A stretch of 64,000 nt of DNA from Holothuria scabra (Eukaryota; Echinodermata; Holothuroidea; Aspidochirotida; Holothuriidae), in the NCBI GenBank assembly GCA_037179385.1, contig CM074193.1, forward strand, positions 43,308,846-43,372,845, read 5' to 3'. Below the pieces are notes generated by a model that had not been told where the DNA came from, ran no database searches, and saw only the letters and a program-made list of their open reading frames with translations. Both the position numbers and the translations under genes were made by a program. Positions 20,607 through 33,091 of the stretch are shown here, one piece after another (positions within the stretch are counted from its first letter, which is position 1; every line of letters begins with the position of its first letter).

Positions 20607-22811
20607 CAAGTTCCAGTTCATGTTTTAAAAAAATATTTGGCGGTCACTTAAGTATCATAGCAATATCATGCTACTCGCCAGAGAATCAAATTAGAAATTA
20701 GAGGGCGTATCTAGGATTTCTCGTGAGGATGAAGTTTAGCGCTGAACGCCGTCGGCCAATAACTAACATTGTTTTGAGATTGATTCTCCCCAGGCCTGGT
20801 GTTTAAGAAAAGTCCGACCATAGGCGTATCGTATCCCAACTCTTGATCATGGGACAGGTTGAAAAGGTCGTCATTATTGTTGAAGCAAAGGTTGTTTATG
20901 CTGGCCCAAAAATTATTTAATGGCAGCGCGAGCAGTGCGAAGAAACTTTTGACCTTTTAAAAAGAAATAATCATAAATATGGAGCTTGAACTGGTGGAGA
21001 AAATCGGGACTTTTGTTAAAGAAAAGTTTCAAAGACCGTATTGTAAATATGTTACCTGATTATAGGTGTTCCATATGAATCAAGTTGACCCTGTAATGAC
21101 CCACTTTATCTTAAATAAGTTACCACAAAGACAAACTGACTCGGTTGTTAGACAATGGCTCACTTCTAATTTTCTGTAAAAATCTTGTACCAAATGCGCA
21201 CAGTGGCGTAGCCACTGGTGTGTGTGTGGAGGGGGGGGGGGGGGTGGGTTGGGGCTCAGAACCCGCCCCCATGACCCAACCTTGCAATGCAAAAAACACC
21301 TAAAGAAGGGTTTTATTCTCCTCATCCTTGGAACTTCCCCTCATGTCGTGCCACCCAACCCCCCATGACACCGACCCTCCATGATGCAATCCTGGCTACG
21401 CGCCTGACTGTGCATGATGTTTTGTGTAAAGACAGAGTAGAACACACAATACAGTGAACCACAACAGTTACTCACCTTTTGTGGGACTAGTGTAAACCAG
21501 GATGTTATAAACGATGCTTAAACCCCTGTTTAAGTAACAAATTTATCACGTTCATGGTAAATTGTGCGCAGATAAATCCAATCTGTAATTCAGATACTGT
21601 TTCTCCAAGTTGATACTGTTCTCCTTTATATGTCGTTACTTCCAGTAAATGTACAGAATTATATATACAAGGGTGTAAGTTCAAACGTAAAAAGAATAGT
21701 GATCGCTTAAGTGAACTGGGGACAGATCTGACTTGAAGGAAAATTCATAGCATTCTTTTCTTTACACGATTAATAACCTGCCTTGAAATTTGTAAACGTG
21801 TATGAGGTCAACAATCAGTTGGGGTAAACAGAGATGAGAACGTCAAATCCTTGTAAATACGATATCCCAAGAAGGGTAACAACGTTTAGGGTTACGAGAG
21901 GTGAGAAGGCAAAAATCATCTCAAAAAGTTTAACAGTGAGTGATTTCATACTTAGTGTGTGCATTGTCCTTAGTTGGCTTATGAGCCCCTTTGTTTGTGA
22001 TAAAGGTAAAGTTTTCTTTGTTCTATTTCGAAAAAGCACGAACACAGCTAAATTTTGATCTCCAAGTGGTAATGATTTGCATAGCACTTCCAAGGGGTTC
22101 AAGGACTTGCTTCAGCACTCGAAAGATGTTGATTCAGTTACTTGAAATACAAGTATTTCAGTGTGTCAGTTTGGCCTTCACCATGTTTAGAAAGGCGTTT
22201 TATGAATTGCTTTGCATTTTTATGGTTTCTTTTTCAAAAAGAGTTTTTACGCTTTACAAGAAATTTATAATGACGAAAAAATAGTGCAAGAAAATCAATT
22301 AGAGGAAATATACACGACTTTGCCAATATGCACTAAATTGTGTAAGTTCATCACAATTGCTCATGAGTATAAGGATATCCGGTCAAATAGTCAAAAGAAA
22401 GCAATGCTCATTTATTACCTATCCGAAATAAAACTTAAAAACATGAATGTCACTGTCCATTGCAACATACAATCATTTATGTGAAAAATAGTTGGTGAAG
22501 TACCTTTAAGTGCTGATCGAACAAGCCCTTACCTAGCACTATTTGTACCACCGAGGGTATCTCGTCGGGCTCTTAGAGAGCGATATAACAAGCTCTCTAA
22601 GTGTTGTTTTTATTGCAGTTTTTTGTATATTTATGACCGCAAGAGGCCACACGGCTGATCATACACTATGTCCCTGAAAGAGTATGCTCAAATGGCGTCC
22701 TGTACAGGCTGAAAAAACGATTAGAGTGTTTATACTTTCAGTGTACTTCACGTAAGATGAACTCAAATAAACCAGGAAGAATTTTGTCTCGGCAATTGAA
22801 AGAGAAATCCG
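20607..22811. other. Non-coding stretch upstream of the second Ig gene
   Basis: Contains the MITE at 21201-21406. No open frame here has a recognisable domain. Confidence 0.5.
21201..21406. mobile_element. hAT-like MITE (206 bp)
   Basis: Ends CAGTGGCGTAGCCA and, inverted, CAGGCGCGTAGCCA. Flanking 8-mers aatgcgca (21193-21200) and actgtgca (21407-21414) match at 6 of 8 positions. The interior has a long G run and C-rich mirror sequence. The left terminal sequence is identical to that of the 2.0-kb element at 43505-45528. Confidence 0.65.
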
Positions 22812-22819
22812 TATATAAA
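22812..22819 (+). promoter_or_regulatory. Possible TATA box of the second Ig gene
   Basis: TATATAAA, 124 bases before the putative start ATG at 22943. Position is plausible, but such strings are common in this AT-rich DNA. Confidence 0.35.
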
Positions 22820-22942
22820 GCCCTCCTCGAAGCAGAGAGCTGGAAGATCCCTGCTCGAAATGAAAAAAGAAAAGAAAAGTAAGTTTGGATAGTACAAGTA
22901 ACTGCTTTTTAACAATTTCTTGTTTTGTTTTTGGTTAACAAT

Positions 22943-24170
22943 ATGGCAAAATTTTCTTCGATTGGAATTGCCCTTTTTCAAACCTTTTGGAAACACCGTA
23001 CTCAATAACATTTACAGTTGAACCACAGGACATTGTTGTAAATGCTGGCCAGACTGCTCTGTTGCCTTGTGTTATTGCAAAGAGCATAGGTGCAAATTTA
23101 ACATTATCCTGGATTAAAAGTAGTAGGAATTCAACACAAATTGGTTCAGGTATTACCTACCAGCGAGAAGCAAATAAAGCAGACGATCGGCATAAATATT
23201 CTGAAAGTGGAACCGGTTATAGTTACAATTTGGAAATATCTAACACCGAGTTAGCTGATAGAGCTTACTACTACTGCAGTGTTCAAGCTTCTGGGACTCA
23301 AGGATACGTAGACTCGAAAAGAGCACTGCTGGATATTCATGATCCAGATATTGTTCCTACATGTAGCTTCGAACCTAGTAATGGTTCGCTAAATGTTGGC
23401 GACAGAGTTACAATCGAATGTACACCTTCTCCTGCGACCTATACCAAGCAGTCCCTACAATTGTGGCAAGGACAAAACAGAGCTAAAGTACCCGGTATCA
23501 GTCGAAAAAGAAGTGGATCACTTTCTTACGTTTTTTAATTGACAGTTGAAGATAGGGGGAGGCCTTACACTTGTACACCGTCAGATAACTATCCCGATGT
23601 AAACAATTGTACCGTTATTCCTCTCTTGTATAATACGCAAACCTAACACCGCGGGAGTTCACTACCGAGGTAGGAGGAATGGCGAGGTTTTCATGTGAAA
23701 CAACAGGTATTCCACCTTTTAATCAGTTCAGATGGGAAATTGGCTTTTGTAGGAAAAAATTGTGACATTGACAGAAACTAGTGGGCGGTATATTGTTTCA
23801 ACTAACGGTGTATCAAGGAGATTGACTATCACGAATGTAATAAATTCTGACAATAATATCGCAGTGAGGTGTAAGGCGTCCAACTCTCGTGGAGAATGCC
23901 TAAACAAACAAGCGTCTCTTTTCCTGAAGAACGGAACATGGAATAGCTCCCTACCATGCCCCGACAAAGCTGAAGAGGGTGTTACTACGATAACGGCATC
24001 TTCAAAACACTCTAGTACTGTTGTTACACTAATAGTCCCATCTTCAGTAACTTCCTCTCATGAGGATAATATAGAGAATATAGAAAATATCAGGACATTA
24101 AGTCAATCGTTTAGTCCCAAAACATCAGAAGAGGATGAAAGTTCATCGGATAAGGAGTTAATGGAGACAG
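22943..24170 (+). pseudogene. Ig-superfamily receptor 2, ectodomain exon(s)
   Basis: An ATG at 22943 opens a short hydrophobic leader (MAKFSSIGIALF) in a different frame from the Ig domains that follow. The first Ig domain (from 22987) is V-set like: Cys in LLPC, Trp in LSWIK, and the D-x-A-x-Y-x-C signature in LADRAYYYC. The second begins VPTCSFEPSNGSLNVGD. A third (FSCETTGIPPFNQF, then VRCKASNSRGE) is split by frameshifts near 23538-23760. A serine/threonine/glutamate-rich stem follows and ends at donor cag|gtatgg (24170/24171) in phase 1, which fits the transmembrane exon at 27530. Likely a cell-surface recognition receptor. The lesions suggest a pseudogene, unless they are assembly indels or unrecognised small introns. 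Confidence 0.7.
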
Positions 24171-27100
24171 GTATGGCCTTAAATGAAATTGAAAACAAAA
24201 TGTTAAAACTATTCATAAAATATGATAAAATTAAGTGAAATATATTCTTTACTTGGACTGGTCCATATGCTAAATGTTAGCAGAATTCATATGCACATGA
24301 GCTGGAGCCAAAACTACCCTATTGTTATGCAACAGGACTGAGATCCATCATGAATAGTACCCAATAAAGTTACTTCTAGGATGTTTTGCCAGAAACTGTG
24401 GTAAACAAGTTTTCAGGTAACCTAAGTAACCATCATGGAAAAATGAAAAGCTATAAGTTAGTTGCCATGTTAACCAAACTTTAGTGCTCGGTCATAACGG
24501 AACCAAAAAGCACACATTTCTCCAACTAAATCTATGTTTTTTCTTTTTATAGAAAGTAACGTAAATTTACTTAAACATTACTAGTAAATGTAAACTTCAA
24601 ATTACCTGCTACTCTCTGCAGCCAATTTAAAATTATAAATTACTTTCATTGTTAATTAAAAACAATTAAAAATGATATGCGTTCGACAGGACGGAAATGC
24701 GATAGAACTAAATTTGTCCGCATTGTTCCACACAAGTTATTTCATGCACTGAATGCTGAAACAAAGCTTTTAAAATTAACTTAGCTGCGCATTTAATACT
24801 ATATATGATTAGACTACATAGTGCTAGTTATGAGACAACTTTACTGTGGGTGTGCCACCCTACTGGCCCTCTGCCCATGTATCAATCTTGTCCAAAGACA
24901 GCGTTTATGTCTTAATAGAACTCTTTATAAAAGTCAGTTGTAACAGCCTCTGTCATGTAATATTTATTTATAGATGTGTTGATAGCTCAACTACATAACA
25001 GCCTAGATAATTAATACAGCATTGGGATGGGGATATATTTTCCCCATGCACCCAAATAGTACGAAAATGATTGATCAAACCAAGTAAATATTAATCGGTT
25101 TAATACTAAGACAGCTGACAGTAAAATGGTATTGTTAAGCACTGAAGATGAAAAGAAAAACTGAATGTACAGGAAACCTATTTATAAAAAAAAAAAAAAA
25201 AACTCGGGGAAAAAGTAGGGGAAGGGGTGGGGCTTATTCCCATGTCCTCTACAGTTATGCACGTTACCTGACTGGAGTTCAAAGTTTACTGGTAAAGTGA
25301 CTCCACAGTTTTACCATGGTTTTGATTGGGAATAGTTTCCTCAAAAGCTTGGGACATTAATCAACGCACATTTGTGGTATTGATTAATTGCTAATGTCAA
25401 GGACAGGAGATATGATGTGTCAGCATGGTGAAAGTGTGTTATATGGCAAATAATTTTTTTTGACTATTAGATCTTTGTGTTTTAGGCATACGGGTACTGC
25501 CAAGGTGTGCGCGCGCGCGCGCGTGTGTGTGTGTGGGGGGGGGGGGGTGGGTAAAACGCAGATATTAGGTATGGAATAATTCCTGACAGATTACCCTAAA
25601 ATTAAGAATTCATTTTTCCATACTGATTTCACTGGTAAGAATTTGCTCTACCCAACGTTTTACCGGAATGGGTTGTTGAAAAGGAAGAGGAAGGGATATA
25701 TAGAGGTAGAGAAAACAGACTGGTAAAAACATGAGCATAGCTTTGTGATTATTCAAGTTTAACAGAACTAAGGATATCACTTGCAGCAGTTTACTTTTCT
25801 TTAGCACACCTACACCTCTAAGTTTCTGTTTCCGTTCCGTCACACCATCTTGCTTACAGTCCACAGTATATATGGAACTCATTGGACATTTCCGTCCGTC
25901 GCACTTTTCCCCGTCCTGTCATAAAAAGTAGTAATAAATATTTTCAGTCAACAAGACCAGCTCTTTATTAAAAAATATGCTTGTTGTGTTAGGCAACTTT
26001 TTCATATATACTTTGGAAAGTTGTCTAAATATAAATTACTAATAAGTCATTAATACGTTAATTAATTACCGTTACAGCTGATCATGCGATGGAACGGAAA
26101 TTAACAACTTAATTTTCTTATATCTGTAAATAAGAAGGCTGATATAAATTACCAGCTGAAAAGTTTAAAATTGGCTATTCGATTATCCAAAGAAATATCA
26201 TTTGTCAGAGATCTTTTCCTTATTACCAGTATTAAATTATGCATTGTTTTATTTCACACTCTTATCGCCCTATCTACACTCAATCTTCGTTAAAATGGTT
26301 CTTTATATAACACTTTACACATCAGTTGATCAAACAATAACTAACTTCAGTTATTATTCTATAATGTTCCATAAAAACTTCATTAATATTAAGAACATCA
26401 TAGGTTTGGTTGGCCACTTTGGAATTTAGCCCACTGTGCTGAAAAATTCAAATTTTAATAAAACTTGTTTGTGGAATATCCATTAGGATGATGATATTCT
26501 TGGAGGTAGCCTTGCAGATTTGTTTTGACTAAATTGGTAAAAATGTGGTTCCACCTTGTAGACATATCTATAACTTAACGAAATGTCTAAACCGTGTCTG
26601 AAGTAACTTTTAACGATCATGATGATATGCTTCGTCAGTGCACGGCAGATTCTGGCAGGTTCTTATTTTTTCAAATACAATAACAACAAAATACAACAAA
26701 CTTAGAATTGCAGGTTTCTATATCCGAAAAAGTACCCTTTCTTGTAATCTAGAAGCCATACAAAACAAAGCTTCTTTAGTCTCTCTTTAGAGGCTTGGGC
26801 ATCACTACCCGAAATGGTAGAATAGAGAATACTCAGTTCAGGCAGAAGTTTCAAAAAGGTTGGGAATAACCGCATTACACGGGTAGACAGAAGAATATAC
26901 AGGAATGAAGCTCCCCTACAGTTTGCCAGCAAAATGTAAGTGGTACATAAACTTTTACTATTTTGCAATTTACGCATCATTTCTTGAAGTGAACATTTAA
27001 CTGCAGCCAAAGCCTCAAAATAATGAATGCTTAGATTTTGATCAAGTGCACGTGAATTAAAATATACGGCTGTGTGATTGGTTGGGATTTTCCTACATCT

Positions 27101-27529
27101 TCTGTAATCTTCGCGCCAACTAATGGTAGCACTACGCTTCGGTGCATTGACCAATTTTTTTTCAGAAATCCAACACTCCCCATGAATAATGCAGTCTTCT
27201 CCCATGCATAAAATACTGGTTGCGACATTGTCCGTTATCAATTGTTTTTTACTAGATTTTAAGAAATAATCAAATAAACCATGGGTTTTAGCACGTGCAA
27301 ATATAGGTTATACCGGTCCTAATGTTGGTGAAACGTTTGCACTTATGACAGTCATAATTGATTAGGAAAATTATCGAACTTCTGCACACTAAAAAAATGA
27401 GTTTTTCGGAAGTTACAAAAACAAAAATTAAACTAATTCATGGCAATGGTAAAGAATTGCCGAAAAAGTGTAATTTTTACGTTATGTATCATTGACTCTT
27501 CGTACATTTTTATTCCTCAACACTAACAG
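24171..27529 (+). other. Intron of Ig receptor 2
   Basis: GT at 24171, AG at 27528-27529, phase 1. It contains a poly-A run near 25189, the GC/GT/G tract at 25505-25550, and a 179-codon open frame on the - strand (26702-27241) that I do not recognise. That frame has no obvious domain, and its even mix of hydrophobic and basic residues does not establish it as a gene. Confidence 0.6.
25505..25550 (+). repeat. Alternating purine-pyrimidine tract followed by a G run
   Basis: gtgtgcgcgcgcgcgcgcgt then gtgtgtgtgt and about 13 consecutive G. (GC)n/(GT)n tracts can adopt Z-DNA. Confidence 0.85.
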
Positions 27530-28231
27530 ATGTAACGCTTACAAAGGTGATTTCTGCCATCGTCTTTATTACCTTCATCCTTTTTGTGGTTTTCATCTTG
27601 CGGCGGACACAATGCACGCTTCAAAGGAAACCCCAGTTCCCACCCTCATTAATACCAGGGTCAATGCTACCGAACACAAACACTCGCCCAGTACACGAGG
27701 AAACATCGACAACCCCAGATCTAGTAGAATCACATTTTTATCATGTCTACGACGACTCGCATGACCATTTATCACACAAACCTAAGGATATAACAACAGA
27801 TACTGTAGGCATGGGTTCGTTAATGGATTCTTCAAAACGAACAACACAACACAGATATGAACAAAAGGAAAGTGGAGTCACATTTTTATCACGTCTCCGA
27901 CGATTCGTATGATTCTTTACCTCACAAATCCAGGACTATAATTAGACATACCGCGGAGATGGATAGCAAACAGGACTTCCTGCAACGATCATCTAATATA
28001 GAGCAAGTGGGTAAAGATGACGAAGCTGTAGTGAGAGACGAACATACCATGAAACAGATGAGCGTCCAGTGTCTCATGTTAGCAACGAATTGGAAGAAAA
28101 TTACTACTCTACAATTCATTAGGAGAAAGCCCAAATACAGACAAGAACTATCATTGAATCACTTCCATTTTATTTTGATGCGACAGACCTTTGTAGCAAC
28201 TAACGAAAAAGTGACTTCCAAAAGGAAATAA
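27530..28231 (+). pseudogene. Ig receptor 2, transmembrane and cytoplasmic tail exon
   Basis: Acceptor cactaacag ends at 27529. The split first codon matches the donor at 24170. A transmembrane helix (VISAIVFITFILFVVFIL) is followed by RR and a tail with two copies, 49 codons apart at the DNA level, of a motif: FYHVYDDSHDHLSHK (from about 27736) and FYHVSDDSYDSLPHK (from about 27882). The second copy contains YDSL, a YxxL tyrosine motif. The two copies are in different frames because of an indel between about 27853 and 27880, so the reading frame of the exon would end at 27912 without the second motif. The second frame stops at 28229-28231. Probably a signalling tail; function unknown. Confidence 0.65.
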
Positions 28232-29082
28232 AAATGACAAATATATCAATAAGTTAAACCAGTTAATGAATAAATGTATGAAAGAGCTGTACTCATCGTT
28301 TATGAATGCATGGGTTTATGGCAGTAGCATATAGCCTATGTGTGGCAACACATCGTCGAAAAATTAAATAATGAAACTACTTGTTTGTACTTATTCTGAA
28401 TTTAAAGCACAATTTGATTTATTTTAGGGGGAAATGTTAATAAGTCTCGACCTCTTTTTCCTCTATTCCAGTTATTATGATACACTAATTAAATGTGTAC
28501 AAACTGCATGTAATGTATTGTACAAAGGTGCTAGGAATAAATATTGAATTGAATTGAAATGAAAAATGAAAGTATTAAATCTAAAACGGAAACAAACGAA
28601 GCAATGATGTAAGTACAATAAATCAGAAATGATGATTTCAGATTATGAGACAGTCTGTTTAACGTCGTGACCTTATTACTTTACTTACCATTTTAACAAA
28701 CTAATAACGACATTCATATTTTAATTTGTGCTTAATCACTCTGCTAATACCTATTGAAAGTAATTTTATGATTCAAGTATTCTATGTGGCGAATTTGTTT
28801 AACTCAAAATTGAAAGCAACCTAATTGACTGAAAGCACGTTACGTTATAACTTATAAGAAAGTTCCCCTTATCAACTGATAAAGTTCATCTTATCAACTT
28901 ATCAAAAATGTTCACCTTGTCAACTGATTATACATCTGATGATCTATATGTTAAGTTTCTGGTTGAAATGATCTTTCACCTGAGGAAAAATCCTGCAATG
29001 GGTGGCGCCATTAACAAATCTCTATCATGATGCTTTGCGATCCTATCGGGTCAAATTCAACAAGACGATCGTTCAAAACACC

Positions 29083-29200
29083 TGGTTAGTTAGTTAGATA
29101 GAGTTTTACGGGCCAGTTCTCAACCTATTGGTTCAAGTCGAGCCGACCACGTCCTTTTTCCAGTTGTGGCTTACTGGCTTGTTTTTCCTACTTCATTGTT
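29083..29200 (-). repeat. Short interspersed repeat S, copy 3
   Basis: gttagatagagttttacggg through ccagttctcaa, tcaagtcgagccgacc, ttccagttgtggcttactgg and cttgtttttcctact. Matches the reverse complement of 57937-58215 block by block. Confidence 0.6.
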
Positions 29201-29345
29201 AATGCGGAGCATCACGCACCTAGAAACAATGATCGCCGATCCCAGGAAACAGTTTTTTTTCTTTTTTGAGAAGAGTGCAAGAAAGCTTGATTATGTTGAT
29301 AGGTTACCGCGCAAATTTGGAGGTATCGAGTAATTTTGCCGCGTT

Positions 29346-29590
29346 CTGTGTCCTAAGCTTAAATTGTAAGCTCGACACAGCCGTACGATCTGTGCACTGT
29401 TTTCCAGAAACAAAGTTGTGAAAGTGACGGTACTTGTGTGCATTGATACGTTTTTGAAAGGTTTTCTTGATTTCGGTCTGTGGTGGTGAACGATTTCCTT
29501 GTATTTGAATACATCCACATTTCAAAACCAAGGGACGACAGTGAACCTGTGAAGAGGTACACATTAAGTGCGATAAATGTTCATAGCCCC
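29346..29590 (+). repeat. Diverged repeat B, copy 2
   Basis: Partner of 2210-2450. The best-conserved blocks are tcctaagctta and ctcgacacagccgtacg. Confidence 0.5.
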
Positions 29591-31840
29591 CCCTCCGATC
29601 TGGCGAATTCTGATGTTATCCTGAACTTTTATTAGACATGAATTTCAAACGTGTCACAGTGTGCGGCTACATTATCCTTAGGTAAAGCTTAGAACAGTGC
29701 AAATAAAGTTAAAAATTTTTATCAGTTGTTGTGGATCTAGAAATGAAATGAAAAACTTATATCAACTTATTGCTAGAATTTGTATCATATGAACACTGCA
29801 ACTTAAACATTTTCGGGGACAATACAAAATTTATGATTCCTAGCAAACTTGAAAAGCGAAAACATTTTAGCAAATGTGCTTTATAAACATATCACACATG
29901 CTAGACATGAATAAAGCCATACTCATATGATCCAAACTACTAGACTCGAAAAAGAACACACACACACACACAATCTAAGTTGCCTTGTAAGCCAATTTGT
30001 GCCCCACGTCCCATATCTATGCATATACATAAAAGGAAGGGTTTAAGGTCATATGAAGTTTTTATATGTTAGACGGGCTACTTATTTTAACCATAGTATT
30101 GGTGAAATTTGCATTAAATTCCGATGTGTGGTTCTCAACATATGAGCACGTAAAGTTGTCACATTTTCAACAAACAGTAAACTTGGAGCAAGCTTATATG
30201 ACATCTGACCCCCACATTAATGGGCAGTTTTATGTTTTTCTTTAAACTTTGCAGCCTATTTTCTCCTCAACAGTCCCACATTTTCGAAATGTGATTGCAT
30301 GAATGGCATAAGAACTATTTAACCTTTGCAATCCACATGGGGGTTACTATTCCTATAAACTTCAATGTCAACACAACAGTGTGAAAAAAAAAGAAACAAA
30401 CAAGCAAAGGGAAGCAAAGTATTCTTTGTCAATGTGAGAAAGTGATATAATCTCTGCTGCCCTCAATTTCGCTTTGGAACACAAGTGTAGTAACTTCTTT
30501 TGGTGATATCTCAAAGAAATACATGTCCATCCGGTTTGAATGGAAATTTCACCACACTGAGGAGATGTGAATTAGTCCTTGTTTCACATGTGAAAATTAT
30601 TTTTGGGTTCTTCAAGAGCTGCCTCATAACACATCAACAGTGCCGGGGCACATGTGCTGCGACACATGTGTTTGCAAAGCTGTAAATAATATAAGAAAGG
30701 TACCATTTGGGCACTAATTTTGCAGAAAATTACAAAGCATAGTGAGGTTTTTAGAGGGTTAGTTTTGTTAATGAGAACCTCCAACCTGAGTATAGATGCT
30801 ACCATTTCAACTCATGACAATGATTTAGATCGAGTAATGTAATTTGGTGAAAAAAAAAAAACTATGATGATGTACAACAAACTGAACTTATAAATAAGCC
30901 TAAAACGTGTAGAAAAATGACCGATCCACATACAGGAGTGACGTTTACAACAGCTAAAGTTCCGTTTAGTAGTGACAGGAGGGGCGGGCGTATCTTGGCA
31001 TGTTTGTGATTTTTTCCTCTTGCTTTCTACGCCTTCGTTCTTTTTTACATAATGAGTATTCGCTTTCTAATGTAGTAAAACTGGACTTGATTCGAAAACA
31101 GACGATTTGCTTTACCTGTATAACTGAAATGTTACAAAAGTTTTCATTTAATTTTTGTCTGCCAACCGGGTGAGTCACGGGGGACAAACTTTAAATATCA
31201 TTTTTACAAGCTCTATACTGAAGAATACCTCTTTTAATGTTTACCACTAATTAAGTTTCTTCAAGTTTTATAAATATTAAGTTCAGTTTTCTTTTGAAGT
31301 TACTGATATTGTAAGCACGCCATGTATTTGACTACAGATCATTACAAGCTTTTACAGATAGACATAAGCAGTTACGAATAAAACGCCATTTGCACTTAAC
31401 CTGCATTAATACGCCATTTGACGTAGACCAATTGATATTTTATGATTTGAAAAAAAAAATAACTTTTGTTTTCTTAGAAGGAAGTAAAACATAATTTGCA
31501 TTGTGTCACAGGACGTTTGTGGATTCCAAAAATAGAAAACTTGCTTATTCAGCAGGAATTACTCCTACATGTAAGTATTAATTGTGGGTGAGGTGTTTCA
31601 CATATTATCGGTCATCATATTACCTCTCTACTGGCATTGAAAACGTTGCTTCAAGTTTACCTTTTGCGACAAATATTGCGTTCATGTAATTTTGGGAAGA
31701 TAATTTTGTTCCTCTGATACGAATTTGTGGAAAGCAGCTGTTTTAATGCTAGAGAATAAATTGATTCATAGCCAATACATCGAAGTGGACGTAAAATAAA
31801 ATGATGTTGGCACTTTAAAATGAAATATAGACACCTCATC

Positions 31841-32095
31841 AGATCAAAGGCGGTGCGTGGTGTAACGTTTATCTGAGTTTGTACCACGATTTGTTCCCTC
31901 AAGCTATCTATGCTTTCATTTTGTTCACATTGCATGAAAACCAACTACCGCATACTGTACTTGGTTGGCCTTTAAGCTTTTTAAATGCTACACCACTTCT
32001 GTGTGTATTGACACCTGTTGCTATCAATTGATCAGATGTAAAACCCGACTGTATCAATAGTGTGCAGAATGCCCTCAATGATATCATAAGATTTA
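31841..32095 (+). repeat. Diverged repeat A, copy 2
   Basis: Partner of 1531-1803. Begins agatcaaaggcggtgcgtgg and ends near cataagatttaat. Confidence 0.6.
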
Positions 32096-32676
32096 ATCGG
32101 GTAGATAAGGAGGATAGTTCAAAAAGTAAAAAGGAATGTTGCAGCTTCTTTTGAATGATTTCATCCAAAATATTCCAAACGTTCATGCTCTGAACAATTC
32201 TTAAACTAGGAGAAATTCTAATGTTGGAAATCTCTTTGTTCTTGGAACGAACGTCCCTACGTAGCAGGTTACAATAATTCGGAACTGAACTATATGTCGT
32301 CATTTCAAAGTGACGCAGTCTGCCAGATGCAAACAATAAAACAATCAAAAAACTTTGAGACATCTTCGAAAAGTAACTGTCCCTACCAAAGTAGTCTAAG
32401 ATCGAACACAAAAAATGTAAAATAAACAAAGCTGGCAAAATCATCAGCTCATTTAATGAACAACCGTAAAATCCATAACTATATAAAACAACCATAATCA
32501 TAAACCCGTCTTCCAGATGATGCTTGTTAAAAACCGATGGGAATGTAAGACCGTATCAGTGAATCTTTCATATACCTTTACGGTTTCTCTTTATCAGGTT
32601 TATCAACATACAAGTTGAATAAACCAGAAAATCCCTGCCAACTTTCTACATAATAAGAGACTTACTGTATAAATAA

Positions 32677-33091
32677 AGCCGCGGTCACACTGCAACGAAT
32701 CCCCGTCAGATTCAGATCAGACTTTTTCCAGTTGTTGAAATCCTTTCACCCTGGTCAGAATGACCATAAAATTTGCCAAACTGTGTAAAGATATGAGTCG
32801 TACCGTAGGACTTTGAAAATTGCATTTATGCCAATTATCTTGTAACGTCACATCGAAAGACAAATTTTTCGTACCAGGCTGTCCGATAAAAAATGTGTGT
32901 CGTTGAGACGTCCGGGAAATTAGTTGGCATTAGTTGGCGTTTGTTTTCATAGACAGCAGATGCAAATCATATATATACACTGGAAGGCAAAATCTAAGTT
33001 CTTTCCGTTCAGAGATGAAGACATTTTTTTCAAAAGCCCGAGAATTGGATCGGAATCCGATCCGGATTCACAGTGAAGTGTAACCTCAGCT
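32677..33091. mobile_element. Harbinger-like MITE (415 bp)
   Basis: Left end agccgcggtcacactgcaac and inverted right end agctgaggttacacttcac are related and continue into a shared GAATCC...GATTC...GATC block. Both sides carry TAA (32674-32676, 33092-33094), the 3-bp target type used by PIF/Harbinger elements. No coding region. Confidence 0.5.

Larger units (their letters stand above)
28232..32676. other. Intergenic stretch after Ig receptor 2
   Basis: Contains repeats S (29083-29200), B (29346-29590) and A (31841-32095) and a (CA)n tract at 29956-29972. The end ggaataaatattgaattgaattgaa near 28534-28558 resembles the 3' end of a LINE with short ATTGA repeats, but no coding part is visible. 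A 197-codon open frame on the - strand (31908-32501) overlaps repeat A and has no recognisable domain. Confidence 0.45.

Noticed and set aside
26702..27241. 179-codon open frame on the - strand in the receptor 2 intron
   Set aside because: No recognisable domain, no splice or promoter context, and it lies in an intron of a + strand gene. It is the kind of chance frame expected in this much sequence.
31908..32501. 197-codon open frame on the - strand
   Set aside because: It overlaps repeat A, whose other copy at 1531-1803 has no matching open frame. The composition is hydrophobic but without a domain.
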